Assembly: GCF_022376445.1 (NCBI RefSeq)
Contig: NW_025955087.1
Coordinates: 1-64,000, forward strand
Length of the DNA stretch: 64,000 nt
From: Fomitopsis serialis
Lineage: Eukaryota > Basidiomycota > Agaricomycetes > Polyporales > Fomitopsidaceae
Direction of reading: 5' to 3'
Shown: piece after piece, positions 11,196-22,786 of the stretch
Layout of the letters: the number at the start of each line of letters is the position of its first letter
Position numbering within the stretch: the stretch's first letter is position 1
The notes under the pieces: model-generated
Database searches by the model: none
Seen by the model: the letters and a program-made list of their open reading frames with translations, nothing else
What the model was told of the DNA's origin: nothing
Made by a program: the position numbers and the translations under genes

Positions 11196-11399
11196 AGTCT
11201 AAGTACCTGGTGAGTCGGAGTCCTAACACCTTCATCTTCCGCGGTCACTGGACGTACTCGACGTCAGACTCATTGATCATGGAAACATTGACAATCCCAT
11301 GTAAGTCGCTGTATGCACGGTATTCGGTCGAGATCCACGCCAAAGACAGTACTTGGACAGTACTTAATTACGTGCATGAGTAGGCCGTAGCGTCATGAT

Positions 11400-11511
11400 C
11401 AGTATTCGCGTCGCGGATGGCTATACTGGCAGAGCGCTCACCGGTGCACCGACGGCGTCGAATCCGTCGACGCAATCCCGAGGAACTCTAGCGGCAACTT
11501 GCGGTTAACGC
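11400..11511 (+). pseudogene. Relic of the 3' end of an acyl-CoA ligase gene
   Basis: The stretch aligns with the last exon of the ligase at 4387-7294, from the exon border (CAG, then TCGCGGATGGC) to the catalytic-lysine region. One frame gives GVESVDAIPRNSSGNLRLTR against GVEFIDVIPRNPSGKLLRR in the intact gene. A short insertion sits before the Gly-Val, and the catalytic lysine has become asparagine. No other part of the gene was found nearby, so this is an isolated fragment of a third copy lying between the two intact ligases. Confidence 0.65.
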
Positions 11512-12209
11512 GCTCTTTCTGGTGTAGTCTACGGTCGGCCGCGAGGCCACGCAGCCCCTTGCTGTGCACTCTAGTCATGCAACAAGATGCAAGCAGAGAG
11601 TAATATTCACTATGTGCGAAGTCACGGCCCGGCATTGACAGCGTCAGTTGGAAAAACAGGGATTTTCTTTCGAACTTAAGTGAGCCTGTCGATCGCAAGC
11701 GGAAGGGATGGAGGCCTGTTAGAAGTTTAGAAAGCATCATGACCTTTGGCAGTCGACAGTGACATTGCGCATCATGCGGAGGGCGGCCAGGGCCTGATGT
11801 GCGATGATGTGTTGCATACTCTAGCTAGCAGTGTCTGTCGCAACGCTCGGACGTTAACGAGGGATGTTGATGAATCGATGACCACCGACAATTTGCGACT
11901 ACAGATCTGCCCCCCCGGGCAGATCGCCGCACGTATGTGACAAGAAGTAAGTAGCCAGTGCACTTCATCAAGGTCTGTGTGTAAACACCAGCATCGACGC
12001 GTTTGGCAGCGAGAAAAAGGTAGTTGTCATGTCTCTCTAGTTACTCGCGGAGTAGGTTGCGCGAGCGCAGCGTCATTGATCATTGTCTGGCCTACGTCCC
12101 GCGATTATGCATTAGCCTATACGTCGGGGCACATGTTACAATATCTACCATGGGCATCAGTGACTGGAACGTAGCTATTCCTCCGAACATCCTTGTCATG
12201 CTGCTTCAT
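11512..12209. other. Intergenic
   Basis: No ORF with a recognisable domain or consistent splice structure. Confidence 0.5.
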
Positions 12210-13819
12210 TTAGGAAGATTGTACGCCATGATAGGGTTTCCTGACTGGGCTAGCACAGACGCCACCAGGTTCTGGTTCAACTTGATGTCTTCTCCAAAAT
12301 TCGCATGTTCGACACCGTGTCTGAAAGAATCCGGGTCCGAGTGAATCTGTCTGGGATACTATGAGAAGCGTGCTGCGTGACACTCACTCGGCGCGAAGAT
12401 GCTCTTGCACGGCATCGTAGACCATTGGCATGTGAGGCGTCTCACACATGGTGCACGACCACAGTCTCGCTTTTCGCAGCTTTGTTAGCTCGAGTGTTTT
12501 AGTCTTGACAGTCTCGTCGGCACTCGCTAATCGATACGGCCAAGGAAACGGCCAAGAGCTCACTGTAAGGGTTGCTGATACTGACCGTGTTCCGTGAGCT
12601 TCTTGGCAACTCGGATGTGCTTATGTTGCGAAAGCAGAGTATTGTCTCTTGTTTGTATGAAGTCTAGCTCAGTTCCCCATCCCAGAGCACGTAGCCTCGA
12701 TATCACACTGGTTTGGAACTTCAGTGACGTATAATCAAAAGGTAATGCCCTACGTACTTTTCTAAACACTCATTTATGAGCGCCTGAAGCTCCTGTATGT
12801 GTGTACGTTCTTCCTTCTCGGCCCATGTCTGGCATAAAGCTGTGTGCTACATAGACATGGCTGGATCAGACCAGGCAGCATAGAGTGTTTGAACTACATG
12901 ACCTACCTCACGGGACTGTCGTGCTCATTTGCTGTCTTGATCACCGAGCTTTCTCGCAGAATCCCACTTCCTAGCCGCATAAAGCTTTCCATAGGTCTCG
13001 ACAGCTTCGAACACTTGAGCTTTGCTATAGCATGGGCCCTTAAAACCCGTGACTGTCATGGCCTATGAGTACAGTTAGTAGGTGGAGCTCGAAGCATCTG
13101 TGTAGACGTACTTTGAGAAATATATCCTTTGGTATTGAGTAGAAATCCTGCCACTGCTCAGAGCTAAGGATCTGGTTTACCTTATTCTCAGCGACAACCC
13201 TGTACATAAAAACACAGGGATGACTTGAGCAAACATGACAAAGAGATGTCAATAATGAAAGGCTGACATTTGGGGCCTACAACGTGCGCAGAACCGAGAC
13301 AGAAACTCCCAGTGCACAGTCGCGGCTTTGCCTGTGCCGCAAGCCTTGAGATACCACATTCACGGTCAAATATACCTACATCAGACAAATGATGCAGTTC
13401 GCCGAGAGCCGTACCACTTAGAGTGCAATATGGGGAGAAGATGAGGGATATCCATGCCGATTCGATCCATCCTTCTGGGCACGGAGGTAGGTCTAAAATG
13501 TTCTTGATAGTGCCCTTCCATAGATAGGCAGAGCTTCGCTGTATGAGGAACGCATGGAACGACTTCGACGTCCTGGAGAGACTCAGCAGATCGCGAGGAT
13601 GGAGATACAAGCATATCTACACGAATAGTATCGTCAGTCTATGATTCACATACGCGCATGATTCCACTCTACCTCCTTCATAACGTCCATCGGCATGTTG
13701 AGCATATCTTGCAGGCCGCCACGTCGGCCGCGCACATTCTTCCATCGAGCCTCCGTTTTGGCAGTGACTCTGCTCGCGGGCGCAGATGCCTTTGTTCGCT
13801 TGGACTTCTTTGGCGCCAT
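12210..13819 (-). CDS. F-box protein with cysteine-rich segments, internally deleted (copy A)
   Basis: Starts at the ATG at 13819 with a basic MAPKKSKRTK leader and GRRGGLQDMLNMPMDVMKE. It then splices into the F-box core LHPRDLLSLSRTSKSFHAFL...SSAYLWK near 13600-13500. After LPPCPEGWIESAWISLIFSPYCT, an intron ending near 13345 brings in a second cysteine and then HWEFLSRFCARC, the zinc-binding-like pattern of agaricomycete F-box proteins. Further exons near 13200-13120, 13000-12790 and 12769-12590 match copy B (LGWGTELDFI, VAKKLTEH). The roughly 245-residue segment that follows in copy B is missing; the sequence resumes at ASADET...WSCTMCETPHMPMVYDAVQEHL. F-box proteins recruit substrates to SCF ubiquitin ligases. 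The stop at 12210 is tentative. Whether this shortened copy is functional is unknown. Confidence 0.55.
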
Positions 13820-14438
13820 TTGCGAGTGTGATTGTTAGAGACGCGTGGTGAAAATGGGGGAAAGAGAGCGATGGGCAAGCCAGTAGTGGTCAAGTCTAAA
13901 GTTGAACGCAGCCACTGAACCCGACGCGGTTGGCCACAAAGCCACACGGTGTCACGGTCACGCGTCATACACGTGAGAGGTACGCGCTTGTGGCAAGTGC
14001 ATTCTAGGCTCCGAGCACCTTGACACGATATAGCGGAAAGCCACAACACCACGAATTCTAGGGCGATGACAATATATTGATACAGGAGTAATTACGAATA
14101 TGTAGTGGCCGCTATCGCAGGAGGTTATTGATGGTACATACATCAAAGTATCGTAACGAGAGCAACAGTACTTGCATCATGGTGCACAAAAGCAAGATGA
14201 CTCAACACCGAGACGAACTCACACCATCGTCGCGTTGTTGAGGATTGGAAATTTATTAGTGACGAGATTAGTATTTGCTTCATCAAAAACACATGTCGCA
14301 ACGCCAACTACAATATCCAGATAGACATTGTCAAACACAAGACTGCCTCCACCGATCGTTATGAGCCGTACCACGCTGTTTGAACAGCTCACCCATGGGC
14401 TCCATACCGGGCTAGTGCAGACGCGACCAGACATTGGT
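13820..14438. other. Intergenic between the two F-box genes
   Basis: AT-richer spacer containing the upstream region of F-box copy A and the 3' region of copy B. No recognisable gene. Confidence 0.5.
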
Positions 14439-16753
14439 TCATCCTGATGTCTCCATCTGCGATACTAGGATGTTCGATGCCGTGTCTAAAAGACTGAGTC
14501 AAATATGTCCAGGACATCATGCGAAGCGTAATACTCACTCGGCTCGAAGATGCTCTTCTACAGCATCGTAGACCACTGGCATGTGCGGCGTCTCACACCT
14601 CGTACACGACCAAAGCATTGTTGTCTTTAAATATGACAACTCCTGTGCTTTCGCCTCGGTAGTCTCGTCAGCGCTCGCTAGCCGCCACTGAGAAGCAGTC
14701 TCATCAGCGGCATTCAGTACCTTAGACACAGATTGTCAGAGAATGATCGTCACATTGATCATATATTGAGTACTCACCGCGCCGCGCCAGGTTGTAACGG
14801 CCTCATCATCACCGACCAACCTGACATCCGAGGCATCCAGGTCTGCCGCCGTCGCAGTGCTCGGATCCTTCCCGCACGCTCGTATGACTTCTCGAATACT
14901 GTCTGTCAGGGCCCACGGACGGAGCGCGTCGGGGGCGAAATAGCAGCGTACATCCTCTTGCCCGTACACAAACTTTTCGTACGTGTCTGTCCCGTTCGCC
15001 TGCGTGGCAGAGCGGAGATCACTGTGAGCGACGATGTTCGGAAAGAACATCGATATCCGTCCTGGCTCCGAGTTATCGACAACAAAGAGCGTTGTCGCGA
15101 GGTCAAGCGGGTCAACGCCTCGACGTCGCTTGGCCTTGTGCTTGGCTAATACCCTGCGGAAGTCTTTGCAGACGCGCGTCCGCCAACTGTCCACGATCGC
15201 GTCCATTTGGCCCTCCAGCGCCAAAAAGCTTGCTTGGTCCACGACCTCGTCCGCAGGTGCACACATGACGTCGCGGAACTCCTTTGACAGAGCGAGGTCC
15301 GCGATGTTCATCCTGTAGTCTAGCATCTCTGGATGTTCGCCGAGGTACCTGTCCAAGAATTCCGTCGCTACGCTCTCCAGAACCGGCCAGCGCTCCGCCA
15401 GTATACCCATGTATTCGTGTTCCAGACGCTCTTCGCGGATGTGCTCCATGCATTCGATCATCTCGTCCTTCATATTCTGCCAGGCTAAATTATAAAATTA
15501 TGTGTTGTCAGTGCGTCTCCACGAGCGAAAGGCTGCTAATACTGACTCTGTTCAGTGAGCATCTTGGCAACCTTGACACGCTTATGATCCAGAAGCGGCG
15601 CATACTGCCTTTCTCGTATGAAGTCGAGCTCGGCCTGCCAGCCAAGATCACCTAACCTTGTGAAGACACTATTTCTCATGATCAGCGATGTATGGATGAT
15701 CCGTGACGCGCCACGTACTCTATTGTGCGCTTGAAGATCAATCGTTCACGCTCCTCAGTGCGTTTACGCTGTTCATTATCATCCCATTCCTTGCACAAGG
15801 CCGCAAACTGTTGACAGTACTTGTAAGACGTGACAATGTAAGACACTTATTGGAGGCAGGCGACTCACTGCCTTCGACCGTATCGTTTGTTGCCGATGAT
15901 CCTCAGCCAATGCTTCCGCCGCATCCCGATGCTGAAAATTGTAGAACCCCTCCCATTTATCATAGACACTCGATATCTGAGATCTCAAGTAACAGGGCTC
16001 GTCGTATCCAGTGACCTGGGCCTGTGTAAACGTCGTGAGAGTGAGCGAACCTCAATCACCGACTTTGTTGAGAGCATACCGTGATAAATATATCCTCTGG
16101 AATGTCAATAAAGCGAGTCCCAAAACGCCAATTCCAGAGATATGAATGACCTTCATTCTTGGAGAAGAGCCTACATGCATATAAAGTCAACAAAGTAATT
16201 TCGCGTGCCGCGGTAACCTCACTGACATTTGTTTCCTGCACGGTGCGCAAAATCGCGCCAAAAACTCCCAGTGAACCGAAGGAGCCTTGTGTTTGCGGCA
16301 TACCTGACGAATGACACATGAAGAATGAGGCCATCCCCGGGGTATCATCACTTACAGTGCAGACTGGCACGAAGACGAGGGAGACCCAAGCAGGTTCAAT
16401 CAATGTCTCTGGGCATGGCGGCAGGCCAACAATCGTTCTCAAACAGCCTTTCCACAGGTAGGCAGAGCTCTTCGCCATGAAGAATGCGTGGAATGATTTC
16501 GACGCTCGAGAGAGATTCAGTAAGTCTCGTGGATGGAGCAACAAACATATCTGCAGATATGATATTAGTCTCCCCGTCGTGTCAACCACAAGTCAGCAAT
16601 GCTAACCTCCTTGATGATGTCCATGGGCATGTTGAGCATGGCTTTGAGACCGCCTCGACGGCCCCGCACGGTCTTCCATCGTTCTTCGGTCGTCTTGGCA
16701 GTTTCGGTCACGGAGGGAGAGTCATTCACTTGCTTGCGTTTCTTCGGAGGCAT
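14439..16753 (-). CDS. F-box protein with C-terminal cysteine/histidine motif (copy B)
   Basis: Longer tandem paralogue of the F-box gene at 12210-13819. From the ATG at 16753: MPPKKRKQ leader, GRRGGLKAMLNMPMDIIKE, an intron, then the F-box ICLLLHPRDLLNLSRASKSFHAFF...SSAYLWKG. LPPCPETLIEPAWVSLVFVPVCT splices to VCRKHKAPSVHWEFLARFCAPC, giving a CxxC...CxxC pair. Later exons include WEGFYNFQHRDAAEALAEDH, ELDFIRERQYAPLL and a long exon of about 245 residues (14760-15473: MIECMEHIREERLEHEY to VTTWRGAV). A final exon has WSCTRCETPHMPVVYDAVEEHLRAE. Predicted substrate-recognition subunit of an SCF ubiquitin ligase; target unknown. The exact last exon is uncertain; the stop at 14439 is the best in-frame reading. 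Confidence 0.7.
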
Positions 16754-18191
16754 ATGAATGTGCGAAGCATGGGGCAATAAGAGAACGACGGGTAAGGTGA
16801 TACAGCCAAGATCAAACTGGTGTAACTCGTCCTGAGCTGGCGGTCTCGAGTTTCGACGCGGTGGCCGCGGTCAGTGTCACCAGTGAGAGAATTGACACGT
16901 GATACGACGCGCCTGTGGCGCGAGCCGCCGAGTCGCCGCCGACCTTGCGCCGACCCAGTGGCTCGGAGAAGTGACTTGAAGTAATCCTCGCATATCGTCA
17001 AAACGACTCGCGGAAAGCCGCAGAGGCGCAACCGTACTCAAGTAAGCCTTCGCAAACTATGTGCCAAGACGCATATATAGTTCCGATTCATCATCGTCGG
17101 AGTCGCTTGTTCAAAGCTTCCACTGGCATCCGAGGACGTCAAGATTCGTCGCAGTTGACGTGGCGGTGCGGTGCCATTAATCGAAGGTATGTTTGAGCAG
17201 GCAGGCAGGCCTCGGTATTGACTAGGATTAGTGAACGTTAAACGATGTCGACAGCGCTGCAACGTCCGTCGCAAGACCGGAGATTAGAGCGCAAACAAGA
17301 GACTTCGAAAGACCTCGCTGAGCGCTGTAGGAGAGTATGCAGAGCGTGCCCTCAAATATGCGTGCAAAAGAATTGCTCCTACGCACAGCCCACAGTACAA
17401 TCAAATGGTACATATCGTCGTTAAAGCCTGTTCGGACCCGCGGACTCCTCTTGACAGATGCAAGCAGGCAGGGCGGAGATCATCGCAGCGCTGACAGCAT
17501 ACATGCACGGGTTGTTAGGTTTGCCGACAAGAGCTATGCGAGTTAGTCTGACAGAAGAGTCGAGAGCTTAATATGTCACGCACCCGGTTCGCGAAGATTT
17601 TGCAGGGCACGTTAACTTGCTTGACTTGCACGGTAGCCTTGTAGAGGCGGGGCGGAACAGTCGGCAGATTTCATCACACTCACGCAGAAAGTATGGCAAC
17701 AGGTATGCTATTGGAACAACGCTGTCAAGACATGACATATCGAGTCAGCGATCGTCTGCCATGAGACGACAAGACATACCGGTGCCACGGATTAGTTTCA
17801 CTACTGATACACTGGTAACGGGAGGAGACAGAGACAGGCTTGGAGAGAAGGAAGCAAAGAGAAAGGCATCGCCATTTTGGTTCAGCCACCAAGAGGAATA
17901 AATACATAGACGAGAGGCTTTCACAGAAAGATACAGTACAAGGGGAGACGTAATAAATAGGAGTCCGTGCACACCGCTCGACAATGCGTCCTGACGCGTT
18001 GATCGAGGATGCGACCAGGATAAATAGTTCAGAAGAACGAGGTCAACGTCAAAGGGAAACAGAAGAGAAGTAGAAAAGTAAAAGTAGTCCGAACAAGAGG
18101 AATAAAGTACAAGTACAAAAAAACTGTCTGGCAAAGGCAAAGTCAAAGATTCGTTGGGGGTATACTGTGCTTTTGTCGAGCAACGCACAAC
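16754..18191. other. Intergenic
   Basis: Scattered ORFs without domains. The 147-residue minus-strand frame at 17745-18188 is low in complexity (Ser/Leu/Phe-rich) and A/T-rich on the plus strand, more like 3'-untranslated sequence of the gene to its right than a protein. Confidence 0.45.
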
Positions 18192-18806
18192 CTACGGATC
18201 CGCCACGGAGCCGGCGGCCTCCAAATTGTCTTCCCGCACGTACACGGAGATGTCCTCACCTCGACGACTCCTACCTCTCTCCTCACGCCTCCGAACCGGA
18301 GGAACAACAGGCGAGACACTACGTCTACGCCTGTGCGCACCTAGCGCAGCATCCACCCCATTTTCATCAGCTCCATCTAACAGGTCTAACAGATTCGACT
18401 CACGATTAACACGACGTCCCAGTTCCATCGACCTAGCCAGGTCGCGAAGGTAAGCAATCTGTACACGGCGGCGAAGTGCACGACTCCGGTCGCACCCTCC
18501 GTCGGCACTAGTATGAGGGGCCGACCGACCATTGACCTGCCGAAACGGTGTATTGGTGTCAACGTCAGTCTCCCGAGGACGAAGAACCGAACGACGTAGC
18601 TCGTTGTGGTGCCCATTGTGCGCCGGACCCGACGCTTGAGGGCTGGCGCCTTGAGTGCTCCTTATCGTCTGTGTGTATACACGGGGCTCGGGGCTCGGAG
18701 CCATGCTGCGTACGTAAGGATGATGCCCGTTGGCGGTCTGGGAGGTGGTGGCTGGTGCAGAGGGTGACGGTCTGGCGATCGTACGAGACGCGGCCTGGGA
18801 ACGGAT
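18192..18806 (-). other. In-frame open stretch downstream of the second dual PB1-like gene
   Basis: Directly after the TGA at 18807-18809 the same frame stays open for about 200 more codons to 18192. It encodes a basic, Arg/Ser/Ala-rich segment (including RRRVQIAYLRDLARSMELGRR). Either the TGA is a premature stop and this is the lost C-terminus, or the stop is natural and the open frame is chance in GC-rich DNA. Confidence 0.4.
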
Positions 18807-20717
18807 TCACGAGGGCGGGTCGAGCGGGGTCGAGCGTATTGCATTCGGGTCGGAACGCACGGAGTCGTGAATGGTCGATGTACGATGTGTGCCGTCATTC
18901 ATGGTAGATGATGTGAGTTGATTCTGGCTGATAGCGTTGTGACCGAGCGCGTCGGGGACCTGGGGAGCTCCTGGAACAAGTGACTTTTGCAAAGCTCTGT
19001 TTGTCGGACGCACACGCCGAATCCCAGAACGGGCGATAGACTCTCGCAACTCCTCCGTGTGTCGTAGAGCAATTGACTCCGCGATCGAAGCCACCGTATA
19101 TGCAGAGTGTGCGTGGATGCCAGGTAAGACAGTCCTTGCACTGCTGAATCGCAGGGTGCCAAACCCCATGATGGCATGCCCGCCGCCCGCCATCGCCGAG
19201 AGCACTGCGAACTCGACGGACCCCATCTCATACGCAACATGGAGCATGTCAGCGAGCCCGATCGGATCACGGGCCTGTTCCAGGCCTTCATACGCCCAGT
19301 ATGAAGGCAGGGTGGTGTTGTGCCGGGAGTAGGAGAAGCTGACGAGGGGATGGGATATGTCGTAGAACAGAGCGACGTGGGCCGCGAGGTCGTCCCAGGT
19401 AAGGACACCAATGAAGGTGAGTCGGCGGACGTGGATGTCAGGAGTGTCTTCGTCGGGCTGCGCCATTATGATCTCGAGTCGGTTCAGGGTGGCGGTCTGG
19501 CGTCGCTGCATTGTGTCCACTGCAGCAGGCGGGTGAGCAGGGGCACGGGAGAACTCGGCGTAGCGATTCGCGGACGAGTTGGGTTGGGCGTGAGTTGGGT
19601 CCACTCGTGCACGATTGCGAGCGTGAAAGGTCCTGTCGGGGGTGACTGAGGTCTTGTTGACACGCAGCCGTTCGGAGACTCGCCACTTGCAAGAGCTGCG
19701 AGGCAGCGCGATGGGATGTGCTCGTCGTGAGCACGACCCTGCCTGTTGCGGGCTACGACACGCTGGAGCATGACGTATGCTCGTGTCGTCGACGGAAGAT
19801 CGGTCTCGGCGTCGTCTTGCCTGCGGGAACTGAGCTGTTGTAGAGAGGAACTTCGGCGAGCGAGCGATGGCGGGCGGGAATGCGAGGTTGGCCTGACGTC
19901 GCAGTGGAGACTCTCGGCGGTGAAAACTTGAGGTGGCGGGCTCGACGTGAGCAGGAGGCGGTCACGATGGTGCGTTCCGTACGCGGGAGGGGGATACGGG
20001 CTGCAAGATTGGCGGCGAGCCCGACGGCGGTCGGCTCGGTTTGTGAAGTGGTCCAAAGTGACTCCACTGACTTCTTCCATGTCGATGGGGATGCTTGTCT
20101 CCGCATCAGCGTCAGTAGACCAATTGCATGTTGCGCACCGTCGGGACCACGAAGGAGCTGGGCACAATGCAGCCGCAGCGGAGCTTCTTGGACTGATAAA
20201 CTGTCACTGTGCGCGAGCATTCTGTACGGATCGGCCAATATACGTTGCACGAACTGCGTTCCAGGAGCATCGAGGGCCCCGGGATCGTTGTTGTTGACCA
20301 GTTGAGGAGTGGCCGACCGACGCTCGCTCGGCTCGTTGAAAGGAAGGTGGAAAAGCGATTTGAAGTAACTGATATCTTGACGACGCGACCTCCGTGAACT
20401 CCCAACACAGCATCAGTGTCATCCACAAAACCTTCACCAACGCCCCTCCAGCACCGTCGACGCATCTCATGCACACTCGACACTGCACGGTTTGCTTAGA
20501 AGACACTGAATATAACAATTGTTGAGGCTTTCGTCGTCACCTACGAAGGCCTCCTGGCCATCGTCGGCGCTGTAGACGAGAAAAGCATCGTCCGTGGGAA
20601 CGTCGTAAGCCGCCCACAGCCAATGATTGACATCCGACCAGGAAGGAATGGACGTAAAATTGGTTTGAGAACGACTCGGTTGTTGAACAAAAAACGGAAC
20701 TTGACTGGCACCTCCAT
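18807..20717 (-). pseudogene. Dual PB1-like protein gene, copy 2, with several frameshifts
   Basis: Paralogue of the gene at 8878-11004. It begins at the ATG at 20717 (MEVPVKFRFLFNNRVVLK). The homology then passes through successive frames: TSIPSWSDVNHWLWAAYD and LVYSADDGQEAFVGDDESL near 20650-20530, VVKISV near 20380, DPYRMLAHSDSL...LRLHCAQLLRGPDG near 20250, PPPAYGTHHRDRLLLTSSPPP near 20000, and from about 19604 a long frame with LTWDDLAAHVALFYDISHPLVSFSYSRHNTTLPSYW. Every change of frame is in the direction expected for loss of one base, and no stop codons interrupt the homologous segments. Six such losses are needed. The gene may therefore be intact in the organism and damaged only in this sequence. 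An upstream acceptor-like TTGCAG lies just before the ATG. Confidence 0.6.
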
Positions 20718-21358
20718 GATGACTGCAAGAGACAACAGAGAGGGGCAGAACAATGAAAGATCGACGGTATAATACCCCAGGGCCGTCGGAGTTTGAATTT
20801 GGGCATGACTCAGCACCCCATTGTTAGACTCCAGAACGATCGAGAACATTCTTCGGTGGCTCACATTCATCGACATCTACTTAGCAGCTATGTGAGGATA
20901 ATTGAACTACTGTAAAAGGCCAGGAGGAAGAAGTCGCTCTCTGTATGTATTCATTGATTCAATGTTCGTCATCAAATTCATAGACCACATTGTACGGCGA
21001 GCCATAGGGTGTTACGATTCGTTACCGATCCCTCATTCAAGCACTCATGTTATTGGAGTATCCAAAGAGTACTTACATCAGGTTCAACAACTTGAGAGGC
21101 GACGCGTTCGAACTTCGTCATGTGAGGGCGTTCAAACTTCAAAGAGGCATGCGAGGATTCGCGTGACGTCATGCGGGGAGCGTGTCCACACATCAGCCTA
21201 AGGATAAGCACGTAGGCACGTACCGTCCTACTACGTCCACTTCGAAACACTCACGGCATATTTTCAGATCTCATACTTGCGTAGACTACCTAGTAGCCTA
21301 GTAGACAGGATCGGCGGCGAGCAAATCCGACGAAAAGTCGCGGTCATATAACAGTACC
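20718..21358. other. Intergenic, divergent promoter region
   Basis: Separates the leftward dual PB1-like copy 2 from the rightward carrier gene. No recognisable coding sequence. Confidence 0.5.
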
Positions 21359-22633
21359 ATGACATCTGCACTACCTCCCCTCGTTCAGGCCTGCTCCGGA
21401 GCACTTGCAAGCGCATCAGCGAACGCCATCTCGTATCCTCTGGATCTAGTCGCAACGCGAGCACAGACAACTAGATATCCTCGTCTCAAAGGTGCGCATC
21501 ACGCCGTGTCTCGCTTGACGACTACTTTCAACGTTGCTGCGAAGATCTAAGAGGTGCTCTCCGCATATTGAGGCACATCGTCAACACGCAAGGGCTGTCT
21601 GGGTTGTATGACGGACTGGCGACCGATACCGCGTCAACGGTACTCTCGAAGTGAGTCGTATTCTCTCTACTTGCGTCTCAGTGAACGAATAACCTGCCGA
21701 TCTACATAACTACAGCTTCCTCTATTTCTACTTCTACACTGTACTACACGCGCTCGTGGCGCGCAGACGCGCCTCGCGCGACTCTTCCGTCCCTCTGCTC
21801 GCCACGCTCAAGAAGGCCATCACGTCGCCGACCGCGCCAGTACTGCTCGGCGTGCCAACAGAACTGGCAGTGGGCTGGATCGCGGGCATCGCGAGCCGCG
21901 TAGTCTCGACTCCCCTCAGTGTGCTCACCGTGCGCTTGCAGAGCAGTGCCGACGACGAAGACGACTCGGAGGAACAACCCGCCGACTCGAAGGAGAAGAA
22001 GCGGGCGGGACGTCTCAGTCTCTGCGACGTCGCGCGGGGGATCTATGCCGAGCAAGGAGTCTCGGGATTCTGGGCGGGTACGCCGCGCAGCCCATCCACC
22101 GTGATCACCACGTCTGACACTCGGACTTCCTAGGCTTCGCCCCGACCCTCCCGCTCTGCCTAACCCCCGCCCTCACCCTTCTGCTCTTTCAACTCCTCCG
22201 CCGCATCCGCCTCCCCTACACCTCCTCCTCCGCGACCACTCAGTCTCTCAGAGCCTTCCTGGATGGCGCGTGCGCGAACGCGCTCGCGCTGGCTGCGCTC
22301 TACCCGCTCGTTCTCGCGAAGGTGCGCGTGCAGGCGTGGCGGAAGAGGTCGGGTGCGGTGGACGGGGAGAGCGCGCCGACGATGGTGGACGTGTGGCGCA
22401 CGGCGTGTGCGGAGCCGGGGCGCGGGTGGTGCGGGCTGTATGATGGGCTTGGGGCGCAGATCGTGAAGGGGTTCGTGAACCAGGGGGTGACGATGATGGT
22501 GAAGCAGAGGTACGTGGGTCGCGGGACGCATGGTGTTCTCGCTGTGGTTGCTGACCACTGAATTCGCACTGTTAGGATCGAACACGCACTTGTGCGGATG
22601 TATCTGCGACGGTGTCAAGACTCGTTACATTGA
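21359..22633 (+). CDS. Mitochondrial carrier family protein, peroxisomal PMP47/ANT1-like
   Basis: Five exons from the ATG at 21359 to the TGA at 22631-22633. The first exon has LVQACSGALASASANAISYPLDLVATRAQT, including the carrier signature Pro-x-Asp-x-x-x-x-Arg; exon 2 starts at 21554 with the GLSGLYDGLATD half. The second repeat is ELAVGWIAGIASRVVSTPLSVLTVRLQS followed by an acidic/basic loop and GVSGFWAG. The third is FLDGACANALALAALYPLVLAKVRVQAW followed by GWCGLYDGLGAQIVKGFVNQGVTMMVKQR. The loss of the second acidic residue in repeat 2 and the overall layout resemble peroxisomal adenine-nucleotide carriers (yeast Ant1p, Candida PMP47), which import ATP for acyl-CoA activation. It sits between two acyl-CoA ligase genes, at least one with a PTS1. 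Assignment to peroxisome rather than mitochondrion is inferred. Confidence 0.8.
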
Positions 22634-22786
22634 CGCTGTCGTAGCTAGGCCCAGAGATGTGTAAGATAAGAAGCCCTGATTGACACTCGGTACAGAGTCG
22701 GGGTGTGCCATACGGGCTCTACGAGCCCACAACTATACACGACCGATTCGGATACTCGGAGACAGATAGGTCGAGATCGCGGGAGT

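Noticed and set aside
11005..11235. Pro/Leu/Ser N-terminal extension of dual PB1-like copy 1
   Set aside because: Encoded by a pyrimidine-rich leader, absent from copy 2, which starts at the equivalent downstream ATG.
17745..18188. 147-codon minus-strand frame rich in Ser, Phe and Leu
   Set aside because: Low complexity, no domain, lies in likely untranslated DNA beside the PB1-like copy 2.
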